A stretch of DNA of 6,860 nt from DATAYF01 sp036272735 (GCA_036272735.1 DATAYF010000468.1:1-6860), one strand, 5' to 3'; shown: positions 1-6,654, numbered from the stretch's first letter. Numbers and translations: made by a program. The notes: generated from the letters alone by a model not told the origin.

Positions 1-36
1 CGGCTGCTAGTTTCCTGTAATCGTTTCAACATAGTT

Positions 37-82
37 GCGGAGCGGAGTCCCCTGGTTTCGAACCATGGGGAGGAAGCGCCGC
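37..82 (+). repeat. Hairpin resembling the right end / omega-RNA scaffold of an IS200/IS605-TnpB element
   Basis: A stem is formed by CCCC (49-52), T53 and GGTT (54-57) pairing with AACC (61-64), A65 and GGGG (67-70). The loop is three bases (58-60) and T66 is the only bulge. GCGG (37-40 or 42-45) can extend it by pairing with CCGC (79-82). The layout GGAGTCCCC-stem-GGGGAGGA matches the general look of IS200/IS605 right ends, where a GGAATCCCC...GGGGAGG hairpin forms the 3' end of the tnpB-associated guide RNA. The matching tnpB would lie to the left, outside the window. A frame ending in TAA at 18-20 could be its last codons, but too little is present to tell. The call rests on recalled family appearance and the pairing only. 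A plain palindrome or a terminator-like relic are alternatives. Confidence 0.35.
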
Positions 83-421
83 CTCTTTCCTTGCTTTTTT
101 GGAACCCCTGTGCTAACATAAAAGTGGAGGCTCAGGCACTCTGGTTCACCAGAGAGAGACGGTTCGCCTCCACGGAACCTTTCCAACAGAACGGTCGGGT
201 TCCCATCGAGAAACCGCGATGGGGGAAAACGTTCTCGGTCGAGGGATCACGCTCCTTGCGAGGCCGTGCTGGGTGAGGACGGGCGTGTTGTCAGAACGCC
301 CTGATGTATCGGTCAGTGAAACCAAAGCTGGCATTCCGCAAGGGAGACCAGAGCTGCGGCCGAGGCCAGATACAAGCCTCTGCGTTCACGCATGGGGTAT
401 CTGACGCCAGAATTACCAGTG
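83..421. other. Gene-free GC-rich stretch, probably decayed mobile-element sequence
   Basis: About 340 bases without a supportable gene. Short open frames exist (91-276 and 219-404 on plus, 146-334 on minus), but none starts behind a ribosome binding site. Their products are rich in Arg, Pro, Gly and Ser with no recognisable motif, as expected for random GC-rich DNA. The stretch lies between a possible IS200/IS605 end and an inverted repeat next to an IS630 copy, so transposon debris is the most natural reading. No RNA gene or terminator is evident by eye. Confidence 0.4.
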
Positions 422-469
422 TTATCGGCAGAGTTGACCATCTTGTCGTCTCAAAAGCTCTGCCGATAA
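422..469. repeat. Perfect 12-bp inverted repeat with 24-base spacer
   Basis: TTATCGGCAGAG at 422-433 is the exact reverse complement of CTCTGCCGATAA at 458-469. The pairing does not extend cleanly beyond 12 bp. No T-run follows, so a rho-independent terminator is unlikely. The right arm stops one base before the TA at 470-471, which is the presumed IS630 insertion point. The pair could be the two terminal repeats of an internally deleted miniature element, a binding site for a dimeric protein, or a stem in a lost RNA. Which of these applies cannot be decided from one copy. Confidence 0.6.
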
Positions 470-531
470 TAGAACTGTGCCGGAGGTATCTACTTTGCGG
501 CTACAAAACTCTTCTCTTCATGCCCAGCCGA

Positions 532-1734
532 TTACACGATGCCAGTGTACGTCCACTTGATGGGTTTAGCCATCGTGCGATTGTAGTAGTCGATGAAAGC
601 CAGGATCCGATCGCGCAAGTCATCGAGTGAGGTGAAATTGCCACGTTTGAGCAGCTTGCGCACCAGAATACTCAACCAGATTTCCAGCCTTTTTCATCCA
701 GGATGCATGTTTAGGCGTGTAGTAAAACACCACCTGATGGTTCGGGTCGTGCAAAAACGCCGCTCGACTTTCCATCGACTGGAGAATGCCGCTTTTGCCT
801 TTGACTCCTAGCGTCTCTGAAGGAATGCCTTGCCGTTGCGCCACCCAACACACCAGCGATTCGGATTGATGGATATTCAGATTATCGAGCACGATGTGCC
901 ACTTCGGTGCTTTCGGGTCACTGGCGATCAGGCGCTCAAGATGGGCCAGTGCATCCTCCTCGGTGCGCGTGGGGCCCCAGGAAGGTTTGATCACCTGGCC
1001 GGTGACGACATCGAAACTGATGAACCAGGACAGGGTGCCATGCCGGATGTACTCGAATTCCCGCCGTAACACATGAGTTGGCTGCATGGGCAGGTCGGGA
1101 TGTTTGCGCTGGATGGCTTGCACCCCGGTCAACTCATCCAGGCTGATGGTGCGTTCGCCACCCCTGGCTCGCCCTGGAGCACAGGCATACACCTGACGCC
1201 CCTGGACAATCTTTTCGTCTCGGTGTTCATCGGGAACAGCTGTTAGCCAATAGCGGAACCGGTGCGGTTGGAGCCCCCTTTTTTGAGCAGACGCGCGGCG
1301 TGCCGTGGGGAAATCTGCTCCACGATCCCGCGTGCTTTCAGTTCATCAGCAATCTCCCGCCCCGTCCACTGGCTGATCGGCCGTCCCGCTTTGGCGGGAG
1401 TTTCACAGGCCAGCGCTGCCATCTGACAGCGTTGTTCGCTACTAAACTTGGGCTTAACTCCAGGACGCGGAGCATCCTGCAACCGCTCGGCCAGGCTCAA
1501 GGTCTCCAGCTCGATTCCCTGTAGTGCTGCTCAGCGATCCCGCCACAAGCGCACGGTATCCACGTGGGTGTCTAACTCGCTGGCATTCTGCACATTGGCA
1601 TGCCCCTGGGCTGCCGCTAACACAATGCGCGCTCGTAGCACCACCTGCTGCTCGCTTCGGTGACGTTTGGTGATCTGAAGTAATCCCTCCTGCTCTTTCT
1701 CACTCAGCACGATGAGTGTCGCTCGCTTCGGCAT
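532..1734 (-). pseudogene. IS630-family DDE transposase, broken by one nonsense codon and two frameshifts
   Basis: Read on the minus strand from ATG 1734 to TAA 534-532, the pieces join into a transposase of about 400 aa. The N-terminal part (MPKRATLIVLSE...) carries a helix-turn-helix ending DTVRLWRDR, then an in-frame TGA (1533-1531) where the family usually has Trp. The same frame resumes and runs through a second helix-turn-helix-like part (GREIADELKARG, SPRHAARLLKKGG) to an A6G5 run (1284-1274). A -1 shift there enters the catalytic domain. Catalytic residues are visible: Asp in TISLDELTGVQA (1138-1136), Asp in HIVLDNLNIH (886-884), and Glu in LEIWLSILVRKLL (684-682). The last is reached only by a +1 shift at 688, after PKHASWMKK. 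The C-terminus, DYYNRTMAKPIKWTYTGIV, is typical of the family. The A6G5 shift could be programmed, as some IS630 members split HTH and DDE parts this way. The TGA and the +1 shift make this copy inactive. Confidence 0.9.
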
Positions 1735-1766
1735 GGATCAACTCTTCTTCTTCGCTTTTTCCTCTT

Positions 1767-1795
1767 ATCTTATCATCGACGTTTCTCAGCCTCAA
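1767..1795 (-). promoter_or_regulatory. Possible sigma70-type promoter of the IS630 transposase
   Basis: On the minus strand TTGAGG (1795-1790) and TAAGAT (1772-1767) are separated by 17 bases. Each box matches the consensus at four of six positions. They lie just inside the presumed right end of the element and about 33 bases before the transposase ATG, the usual place for an IS promoter. Purine-rich AAGAAGAAGAG near 1740-1750 may serve as a weak ribosome binding region. Confidence 0.35.
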
Positions 1796-1814
1796 TGTAC
1801 TAGGACATTCATAA

Positions 1815-1843
1815 TTGACAAGATGCATATAATAGCATAGGAA
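1815..1843 (+). promoter_or_regulatory. Candidate promoter upstream of the BACON-protein operon
   Basis: A perfect TTGACA lies at 1815-1820. With 17-base spacing its -10 would be TAGGAA (1838-1843), which is weak. A TATAAT at 1828-1833 is only seven bases from that -35 and cannot be its partner. A second possible pair is TTGTAA (1882-1887) with TAAAAA (1905-1910), also spaced 17. The stretch 1803-2024 is clearly AT-richer than its surroundings, as expected for the control region of the gene at 2025. The true start site cannot be chosen from the sequence. Confidence 0.25.
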
Positions 1844-2008
1844 TATGCTTCTGTAACCAGTGTGAAAAAAGTCATACTCGCTTGTAATACTATGCCGACT
1901 GTGTTAAAAATAAATCGCGAGGAATATATTTTTTAGCAGTTCCTCAGGGTCTGGTGCACCTTGAAGATGATCATATTCTTATTTTGGTGGTGATAAGTGG
2001 TAAAGAGT

Positions 2009-2014
2009 AGGAAG
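2009..2014 (+). promoter_or_regulatory. Ribosome binding site of the BACON-domain gene
   Basis: AGGAAG lies 10 bases before ATG 2025, with a run of seven T in between. It supports this ATG as the start, which is also the only start that keeps the N-terminal zinc-ribbon cysteines. Confidence 0.5.
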
Positions 2015-2024
2015 CGTTTTTTTC

Positions 2025-4571
2025 ATGAAACCGTGCTTACGTTGTAATGGACCTTGTGCGGGGGAGTCGGCTTTTTGTGATCGTTGCCAATTTATTCTGT
2101 TAAAATGTGCCCCAAATCAGGATGATCGAATATCGCTTGCATCCCTTCCCACTGTTCAAGAGCATGGACAAGTGATGCAAAAAGCGCGTGAATTGCAGGA
2201 ACACGAGCAATCTCCCTCTGCTCTGTTCTCTCCAGCGTCAGCCGATATGCCTATCAGGAAGTTCGATACCAGTGCACGCGCGCTGATACCCCTTTCATTA
2301 TCGCAAGACATTCCCGCTATTCAAGCTCCTGCACATACAACGCCTGCGCGTTCGGTAAAGCTGCGTCATAAAAAAAGGCCCCCTATTCGCTTGTCACAAC
2401 GTTTACGGAAAATGCTGATTGCCCTCGCGATCCTGGCGGTCATTGGGGTGCTCGTGGATGGTGGGCTGGTTGTATTTACCTTGCTACGAGTGGCGCACAA
2501 TTCTAAGGCGGGTATATTCTCGCCAGTCATGATTCTATCAAGTAATGTTGCCGAGCGAGGAGATACCATCACTGTTCATCTGAGTCATTGTGCGCCGCTC
2601 TCGCATCTCTTTTTGACGCGTGATATCCAGGAGCCTATTCAAATTGGTAACTCATCGTCGCCCGTATCTGTTGACGTAAATGGGAATGCGACTGTCCCCA
2701 TAAAAATTACGGCTGCCTGGAAACCTGGGAACCACCAGATTGTGGCCGAAGATTGGCAAACGCATTATACGACCTCCGCGCCGCTCTACATGAGTGGCCC
2801 GACGCCTATCATTCCCCCTCACCTACAGGTCAGTCAGTCGGCACTTGATATGGGGAGCAATCTGCAATGGAAAAATGACGCGCACCCCATCGTGTTGAGT
2901 AACACGGGAAGTGGTTCTATTTCCTGGATTGCCAGTAGCGATCAGCCCTGGCTCACGTTTGCCCCATCTCAGGGCATTTTTAGCGATGAGCAACAATTGT
3001 TCGTGGCTGTTTCACGTGCACATTTGCGTCCAGGCGAGTACGAGGGTACGGTGACGTTGATATCCAATGCCTCGGCTCCCTTTACAATTCATGTAACAAT
3101 GACAGTGGTACCTTTACCCGCTCAGCATAGTGCGGTATTGGGTAGCAATCCGGCGTTACTCTCCTTTTCGACGACAGATGGAAACGCTGGCGGTGCACAA
3201 ACCATGACGCTGAGTAACCCAGGGTCACTTCCCCTTGCCTGGTCTCTGGAAAGTAATGTCTCTGCTGATCCTGTAGGGCAGCAAGTGCCGTTTTTGACAA
3301 ATGTTAATTGGCTTTCCATCAAAGCGACTTCTGGTGTCGTTGCGCCTGCTGCCACGTCGGCCCTACCCGTTATGGTCCATAGTGATATGCTGCTTGCAGG
3401 CGTGTATACCAGGATTTTAACCTTTAGCGCGAAAAATCAAGCACTGGCGAGTCCTCAAACGGTGATAGTTACGCTGACGGTTAGCCCTCACTGTGGCGTG
3501 GTCACAAATGTGGGGAGCCTGTCTTTTACAGCGCTTGCTGGGCAGCCATCCCCGGTAACACAAAACCTGGGGTTGAGTCTTGCGCCAGGGTGTCCAGGTC
3601 CGATTGCGTGGAAGGCTACTTCTTTAATGAACTGGCTCGCGTTAGCTCCCAATGACGGTGTTGTACAGCAAAACAATCATCCAGTAGCCACGGTCTCTGT
3701 CGCGGTCGCTAAACTCACCCCAGGTGTGTATACAGGCTACCTGGTATTTTTCACCACGCAACGTACCGACATGATACTGGTTCAATTAACGGTACAGCCA
3801 GCATCCTTAAACGCGTCTGCCACACAAACAAGAACGGCATCAGTGGGCAACGTTGGATCAGCAGGAGAAGCAGGGACGGCGGGGAGTGCAACAGCAAGTT
3901 TGAGCGCGTCCCCTCGCCAATTAACGTTTAACGTAGCTCAAGGATCGTTTGCTACTCAAAATCAAACGGTTGCCATCAGTAATGCTGGTGCTCGTCCCTT
4001 TTCCTGGCTGGCTCGTGTACTTTCCGATAATACGAGTTGGTTAGACATAACGCCTGTTAAAGGCGTACTTTCCGCCAACCAGATTGCACAGATGGGCGTA
4101 TCCATCAATAGTACGACGATGCAGCCCGGTTCCTATCAGGCGCAGGTAGCTATTATGCCTACAACTAATACTGGGACGGTCATAGGGAGTTCTCAGACGA
4201 TAACAATTACGCTGAATGTACTGCCTCCTTGTTCCTTGCAAGTATCCCCCAGCAAACTCGCCTTTTCCTCATCGTTATTAATGCCTGATCCACCAGGCCA
4301 GAGCATCACGTTGAAGGATGCCGGTGGCTGCATCTACCCCATATCATGGGTGGTATCTACAAATGACGGCAATCAGGGCTGGATACAGGTCTCATCTTCT
4401 TCTGGCGACGATAGCGGTATGGGAAGTACAGTGACGGTGAATGTAAATACGAAAGGTATGTTGTTGGGGACGTATAATGGGAGCATCACCATTTCCGCTT
4501 TTGATAGGACAGGCGCGCCCGTATCAGGCAATGCGCAAACCATCCCCATAACACTTACAGTCCTTGGCTAG
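2025..4571 (+). CDS. Membrane-anchored protein: zinc ribbon, one TM helix, Ig-like domain and five BACON-like repeats
   Basis: 848 aa. Residues 4-21 form a Cys4 zinc ribbon (C4xxC7...C18xxC21, extra Cys at 11 and 28). Residues 30-110 are a low-complexity linker. A basic patch at 112-129 precedes one hydrophobic helix (about 131-154), so by the positive-inside rule the N-terminus is cytoplasmic and the rest is outside. Residues about 166-258 resemble an Ig-like/IPT-type domain. Then come five BACON-like beta-sandwiches of about 100 residues, each with a (P/S)x(S/A)W core (W301, W406, W529, W661, W775), a second aromatic such as PWLTF or NWLSI, and a closing turn such as PGxYxG (334-339, 456-461, 564-569, 699-704, 812-817). 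A Gly/Ala/Thr/Ser linker (595-625) separates repeats three and four. BACON domains are often tied to carbohydrate or mucin binding or act as spacers. No enzyme domain is seen. Likely role: surface adhesin, sensor or scaffold; the exact function and ligand are unknown. It is followed by an overlapping helical gene. Confidence 0.9.
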   Translation: MKPCLRCNGPCAGESAFCDRCQFILLKCAPNQDDRISLASLPTVQEHGQVMQKARELQEHEQSPSALFSPASADMPIRKFDTSARALIPLSLSQDIPAIQAPAHTTPARSVKLRHKKRPPIRLSQRLRKMLIALAILAVIGVLVDGGLVVFTLLRVAHNSKAGIFSPVMILSSNVAERGDTITVHLSHCAPLSHLFLTRDIQEPIQIGNSSSPVSVDVNGNATVPIKITAAWKPGNHQIVAEDWQTHYTTSAPLYMSGPTPIIPPHLQVSQSALDMGSNLQWKNDAHPIVLSNTGSGSISWIASSDQPWLTFAPSQGIFSDEQQLFVAVSRAHLRPGEYEGTVTLISNASAPFTIHVTMTVVPLPAQHSAVLGSNPALLSFSTTDGNAGGAQTMTLSNPGSLPLAWSLESNVSADPVGQQVPFLTNVNWLSIKATSGVVAPAATSALPVMVHSDMLLAGVYTRILTFSAKNQALASPQTVIVTLTVSPHCGVVTNVGSLSFTALAGQPSPVTQNLGLSLAPGCPGPIAWKATSLMNWLALAPNDGVVQQNNHPVATVSVAVAKLTPGVYTGYLVFFTTQRTDMILVQLTVQPASLNASATQTRTASVGNVGSAGEAGTAGSATASLSASPRQLTFNVAQGSFATQNQTVAISNAGARPFSWLARVLSDNTSWLDITPVKGVLSANQIAQMGVSINSTTMQPGSYQAQVAIMPTTNTGTVIGSSQTITITLNVLPPCSLQVSPSKLAFSSSLLMPDPPGQSITLKDAGGCIYPISWVVSTNDGNQGWIQVSSSSGDDSGMGSTVTVNVNTKGMLLGTYNGSITISAFDRTGAPVSGNAQTIPITLTVLG

Positions 4572-5446
4572 TGGTCACGCGGAAAGGACGGCGGTCTTTG
4601 AAACCAGATATGGCACAATGGAATTGGCAATTGCAACAGGCCATTACCACAATGTTCGTGTGTCGTGATACGATAAGTTGTGGTAATGAGTTGAATAGTG
4701 AGCAGAGGCAGGCGCTCATTACTGATGTCTCTGCTGCCGTGCATTTCTTACAGCAGTGCGTGGCTCCGCGTGCATCATTAGCAACTGCACAAACCGAGGA
4801 ACAGGTAGCGTTGCCATCTGCTTCAGCTATGGCTCAAAGCTCTGAACAAGCTCGTGATACATTGGTGTTGCAATCCTTGTACCGTGCCTATCACACATAT
4901 GTGGATGTGCAACAAGATGTGGACCTTGGTGGTTTTCTCGCTCGGTTTAAAGAGGTAATGATCTTTTTTAGCCAGGTGCAGGTGGTATTAAGCCACGATG
5001 TATATCTGTCCATCGCCGACTCCCTGGAGCATGCCAGAGAATTTATCGCAGATGTTTATTACGTCTTCCTTGATTTTATGCATACGGTTTCTGTGATTCT
5101 TGAGGAAAATGATATTCACCTTGCAACCGAAGAAGTCGTTGTCGTAGGTACAAAATCTGCTGATCCGTGTCAGAGCGAAACGCCTGCACCGCACGATATT
5201 GCTAATTTAGCTTGTATTTACCAGGCTCATCAGCATCTTGATCAGCAGCACACAACCATCAAGCAGCGCGTGACGGCTACGCAAACGCTGCTGGCCTTCC
5301 TGGAAGAAACCCTGGATGGCTCGTCCAGTAAACGTGATGCAATCGTAGAACAATTGAAGAGTGCAAATATACTGTTGGAAGATGTTGCCGGTTTGTTGAA
5401 CGATTACAAACGTGCTGTTGGGGAAGTGCTCAACCGCGCTCGTTAA
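4571..5446 (+). CDS. Hypothetical helical protein, overlapping and probably co-translated with the BACON protein
   Basis: 291 aa from GTG 4571, whose G is the last base of the upstream TAG (TAGTG). No Shine-Dalgarno precedes this GTG, so translation would depend on coupling. An alternative is ATG 4610 (residue 14, MAQWNWQLQQ), with GGAAAGGA at 4581-4588 but spaced too far (about 21 bases). I do not recognise the family. There is no signal peptide, transmembrane segment or Cys motif. The protein looks almost entirely alpha-helical: an N-terminal helical part (about 15-55), a polar Ala/Ser/Gln-rich linker (about 56-90), a long helical core with many Tyr, Phe and Val (about 98-185, e.g. FKEVMIFFSQVQVVLSHD), a short loop with Cys/Pro, then helices at 208-289 with heptad-like spacing. 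A cytoplasmic helical bundle that works with the cytoplasmic zinc ribbon of the upstream product is a guess from gene order only. Confidence 0.8.
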   Translation: MVTRKGRRSLKPDMAQWNWQLQQAITTMFVCRDTISCGNELNSEQRQALITDVSAAVHFLQQCVAPRASLATAQTEEQVALPSASAMAQSSEQARDTLVLQSLYRAYHTYVDVQQDVDLGGFLARFKEVMIFFSQVQVVLSHDVYLSIADSLEHAREFIADVYYVFLDFMHTVSVILEENDIHLATEEVVVVGTKSADPCQSETPAPHDIANLACIYQAHQHLDQQHTTIKQRVTATQTLLAFLEETLDGSSSKRDAIVEQLKSANILLEDVAGLLNDYKRAVGEVLNRAR

Positions 5447-5486
5447 GGTTGCATACAGAGGCGTGTATTGAAAAACAGCTATATTG

Positions 5487-5493
5487 AAAGGAG
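5487..5493 (+). promoter_or_regulatory. Strong ribosome binding site of the glycerate kinase gene
   Basis: AAAGGAG ends 12 bases before ATG 5506 and 9 bases before the in-frame TTG 5503. Spacing alone slightly favours the TTG. Family N-termini (M-K/R-I/V-V-I-A-P) favour the ATG. The two differ by one residue. Confidence 0.65.
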
Positions 5494-5505
5494 AAATTTT
5501 GCTTG

Positions 5506-6654
5506 ATGCGTGTTGTTATTGCTCCACAAGCGCTGAAAGGTAGCCTTACCGCGAAAGAAGCAGGTATGGCTATTGCCAAAGGTGTGGCCAACGTTTTTTT
5601 GCATGCGCAGGTCGATATCATTCCTATTGCGGATGGTGGTGAGGGTACCGTACAAGCGTTGGTTGATGCCACGGAAGGCGAGCTGATCTGGCAAGAAGTA
5701 ACAGGCCCGCTAGGTGAGCCGGTGCAGGCATATTGGGGATTGATGGGGGATGGTCGGACTGCGGTAATCGAGATGGCGGCGAGTTCTGGCCTCCCGCTCG
5801 TTCCTCATGAGCTACGTGATCCGCGCATAACCACGACGTATGGCGTTGGCGAACTGATCCGTGCGGCGCTAGATCGTGGGTGTCGTCACTTCATTATTGG
5901 GCTGGGTGGAAGTGCTACCAATGATGGAGGGGCTGGCATGGCCCAGGCATTGGGTGCGTCACTTATGGACGCTGGCGGAGAACAAATTGCTCCTGGTGGT
6001 GCTGTGCTGCTGTCTCTTGCTCATATTGCCGTTGAGCACCTGGACGCGCGCTTGCACGAGTGTACCTTTGACGTGGCGTGTGATGTGACCAATCCGTTGT
6101 GCGGCCCTCTTGGCGCTTCAGCGATTTATGGACCTCAAAAAGGGGCGACCCCGGCTATGGTCGAGGAGTTAGATCACGCGTTGGTACACTATGCCGAGGT
6201 GATACAGCGAGATGTGCAGATGGCGGTGGCAGATATTCCTGGTGCTGGTGCCGCTGGCGGATTAGGGGCCGGGACCATCACCTTCCTACGCGGTAATTTG
6301 AGACCAGGGGCGCAGATTGTCAACGAGGCGTTGCGGGTAGCGGAACGCATAGCTCAAGCCGACCTGGTGATTACGGCCGAAGGGCAACTCGATGTACAAA
6401 CAGCTTACGGCAAAAGTGTGGGCGCAGTGGCCGAGATTGCCAGGGCACATGCGATACCAACGCTTGCCCTGGCGGGAAGTCTGGGCGAAAACTACCAGGC
6501 AGTCTATGCGCTTGGTATTGCTGCGGTCGCGGTGCTGCCGTCGGGTCCTATGACGCTTACCTATGCAATGCAGAACGCGGCTGACCTACTCATGGATGCG
6601 ACAGAGCGCACGTGCCGGGCGATCAAATTGGGCATAGATATGCGCCCAACTTAA
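5506..6654 (+). CDS. glxK: Glycerate kinase (GlxK/GarK type)
   Basis: 382 aa, full length for this family (about 370-385). It phosphorylates D-glycerate with ATP in the cytoplasm. GlxK/GarK-type enzymes give 2-phosphoglycerate, feeding glycerate from glyoxylate, serine or sugar-acid breakdown into glycolysis. Family signatures, counted from ATG 5506: N-terminal VIAPQALKGSLTA (4-16), ADGGEGT (42-48), the glycine-rich GLGGSATNDGGAG (132-144), DVTNPLCGPLGA (193-204) followed by GPQKGA (209-214), GAGAAGGLGAG (246-256), TAEGQLDVQTAYGK (290-303) and LAGSLG (322-327). The usual start motif is APDSFKGS or close to it; here it reads APQALKGS, so the common Asp is Gln. TTG 5503 is an alternative start that adds one residue. 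The gap of 59 bases to the upstream helical gene has no terminator, so read-through is possible, although the functions are not obviously linked. Nothing nearby encodes other glycerate-pathway enzymes. The gene symbol is given by family, not by proven orthology. Confidence 0.95.
   Translation: MRVVIAPQALKGSLTAKEAGMAIAKGVANVFLHAQVDIIPIADGGEGTVQALVDATEGELIWQEVTGPLGEPVQAYWGLMGDGRTAVIEMAASSGLPLVPHELRDPRITTTYGVGELIRAALDRGCRHFIIGLGGSATNDGGAGMAQALGASLMDAGGEQIAPGGAVLLSLAHIAVEHLDARLHECTFDVACDVTNPLCGPLGASAIYGPQKGATPAMVEELDHALVHYAEVIQRDVQMAVADIPGAGAAGGLGAGTITFLRGNLRPGAQIVNEALRVAERIAQADLVITAEGQLDVQTAYGKSVGAVAEIARAHAIPTLALAGSLGENYQAVYALGIAAVAVLPSGPMTLTYAMQNAADLLMDATERTCRAIKLGIDMRPT

Larger units (their letters stand above)
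472..1800 (-). mobile_element. IS630-family insertion sequence (inactive copy)
   Basis: The interior is filled by a minus-strand IS630-type transposase. The ends are inferred. TA dinucleotides lie at 470-471 and 1801-1802, about 61 and 66 bases outside the stop and start of the transposase, and IS630/Tc1-mariner elements insert at TA and duplicate it. Reading inward from each TA, the ends share only a partial match (G.AC..TG pattern, about 8 of 20 positions), so terminal inverted repeats are weak or eroded and the boundaries may be off by tens of bases. The element is about 1.33 kb, within the usual size for the family. It carries no passenger gene. Confidence 0.5.

Noticed and set aside
445..456. 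GTCGTCTCAAAA resembling the outer part of some Tn3-family terminal repeats
   Set aside because: The leading GGGG and the conserved inner part of the 38-bp repeat are missing, and no Tn3 genes are present. The match is short enough to be chance.
422..469. Inverted repeat read as a rho-independent terminator
   Set aside because: The loop is 24 bases, the stem is not GC-rich throughout, and no T-run follows on either strand.
304..630. Plus-strand open frame of 108 codons
   Set aside because: Its second half is antisense to the C-terminal part of the IS630 transposase and its first half crosses the inverted repeat. It has no ribosome site and no family-like sequence.
682..697. The second transposase frameshift as a programmed slippage site
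   Set aside because: It is a +1 change located within the catalytic domain, not at a domain junction, and the sequence GAAAAAG lacks a proper -1 slippery layout. A simple insertion or sequencing indel fits better.
830..1076. Overlapping plus-strand open frames inside the IS630 element
   Set aside because: They are mirror frames of the conserved minus-strand DDE domain, whose catalytic motifs are clear.
1815..1833. TTGACA followed closely by TATAAT, looking like a perfect promoter
   Set aside because: The boxes are only seven bases apart, far too short for sigma70 (16-18). TTGACA was kept as a candidate -35 with a weaker -10 further down.
3082..3355. Minus-strand open frames inside the BACON gene
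   Set aside because: They are antisense shadows of the repeat domains, with no ribosome site or plausible protein sequence.
5876..6296. Extra plus-strand open frames within the glycerate kinase gene
   Set aside because: They are out-of-frame readings through the conserved glycine-rich motifs of the real gene.
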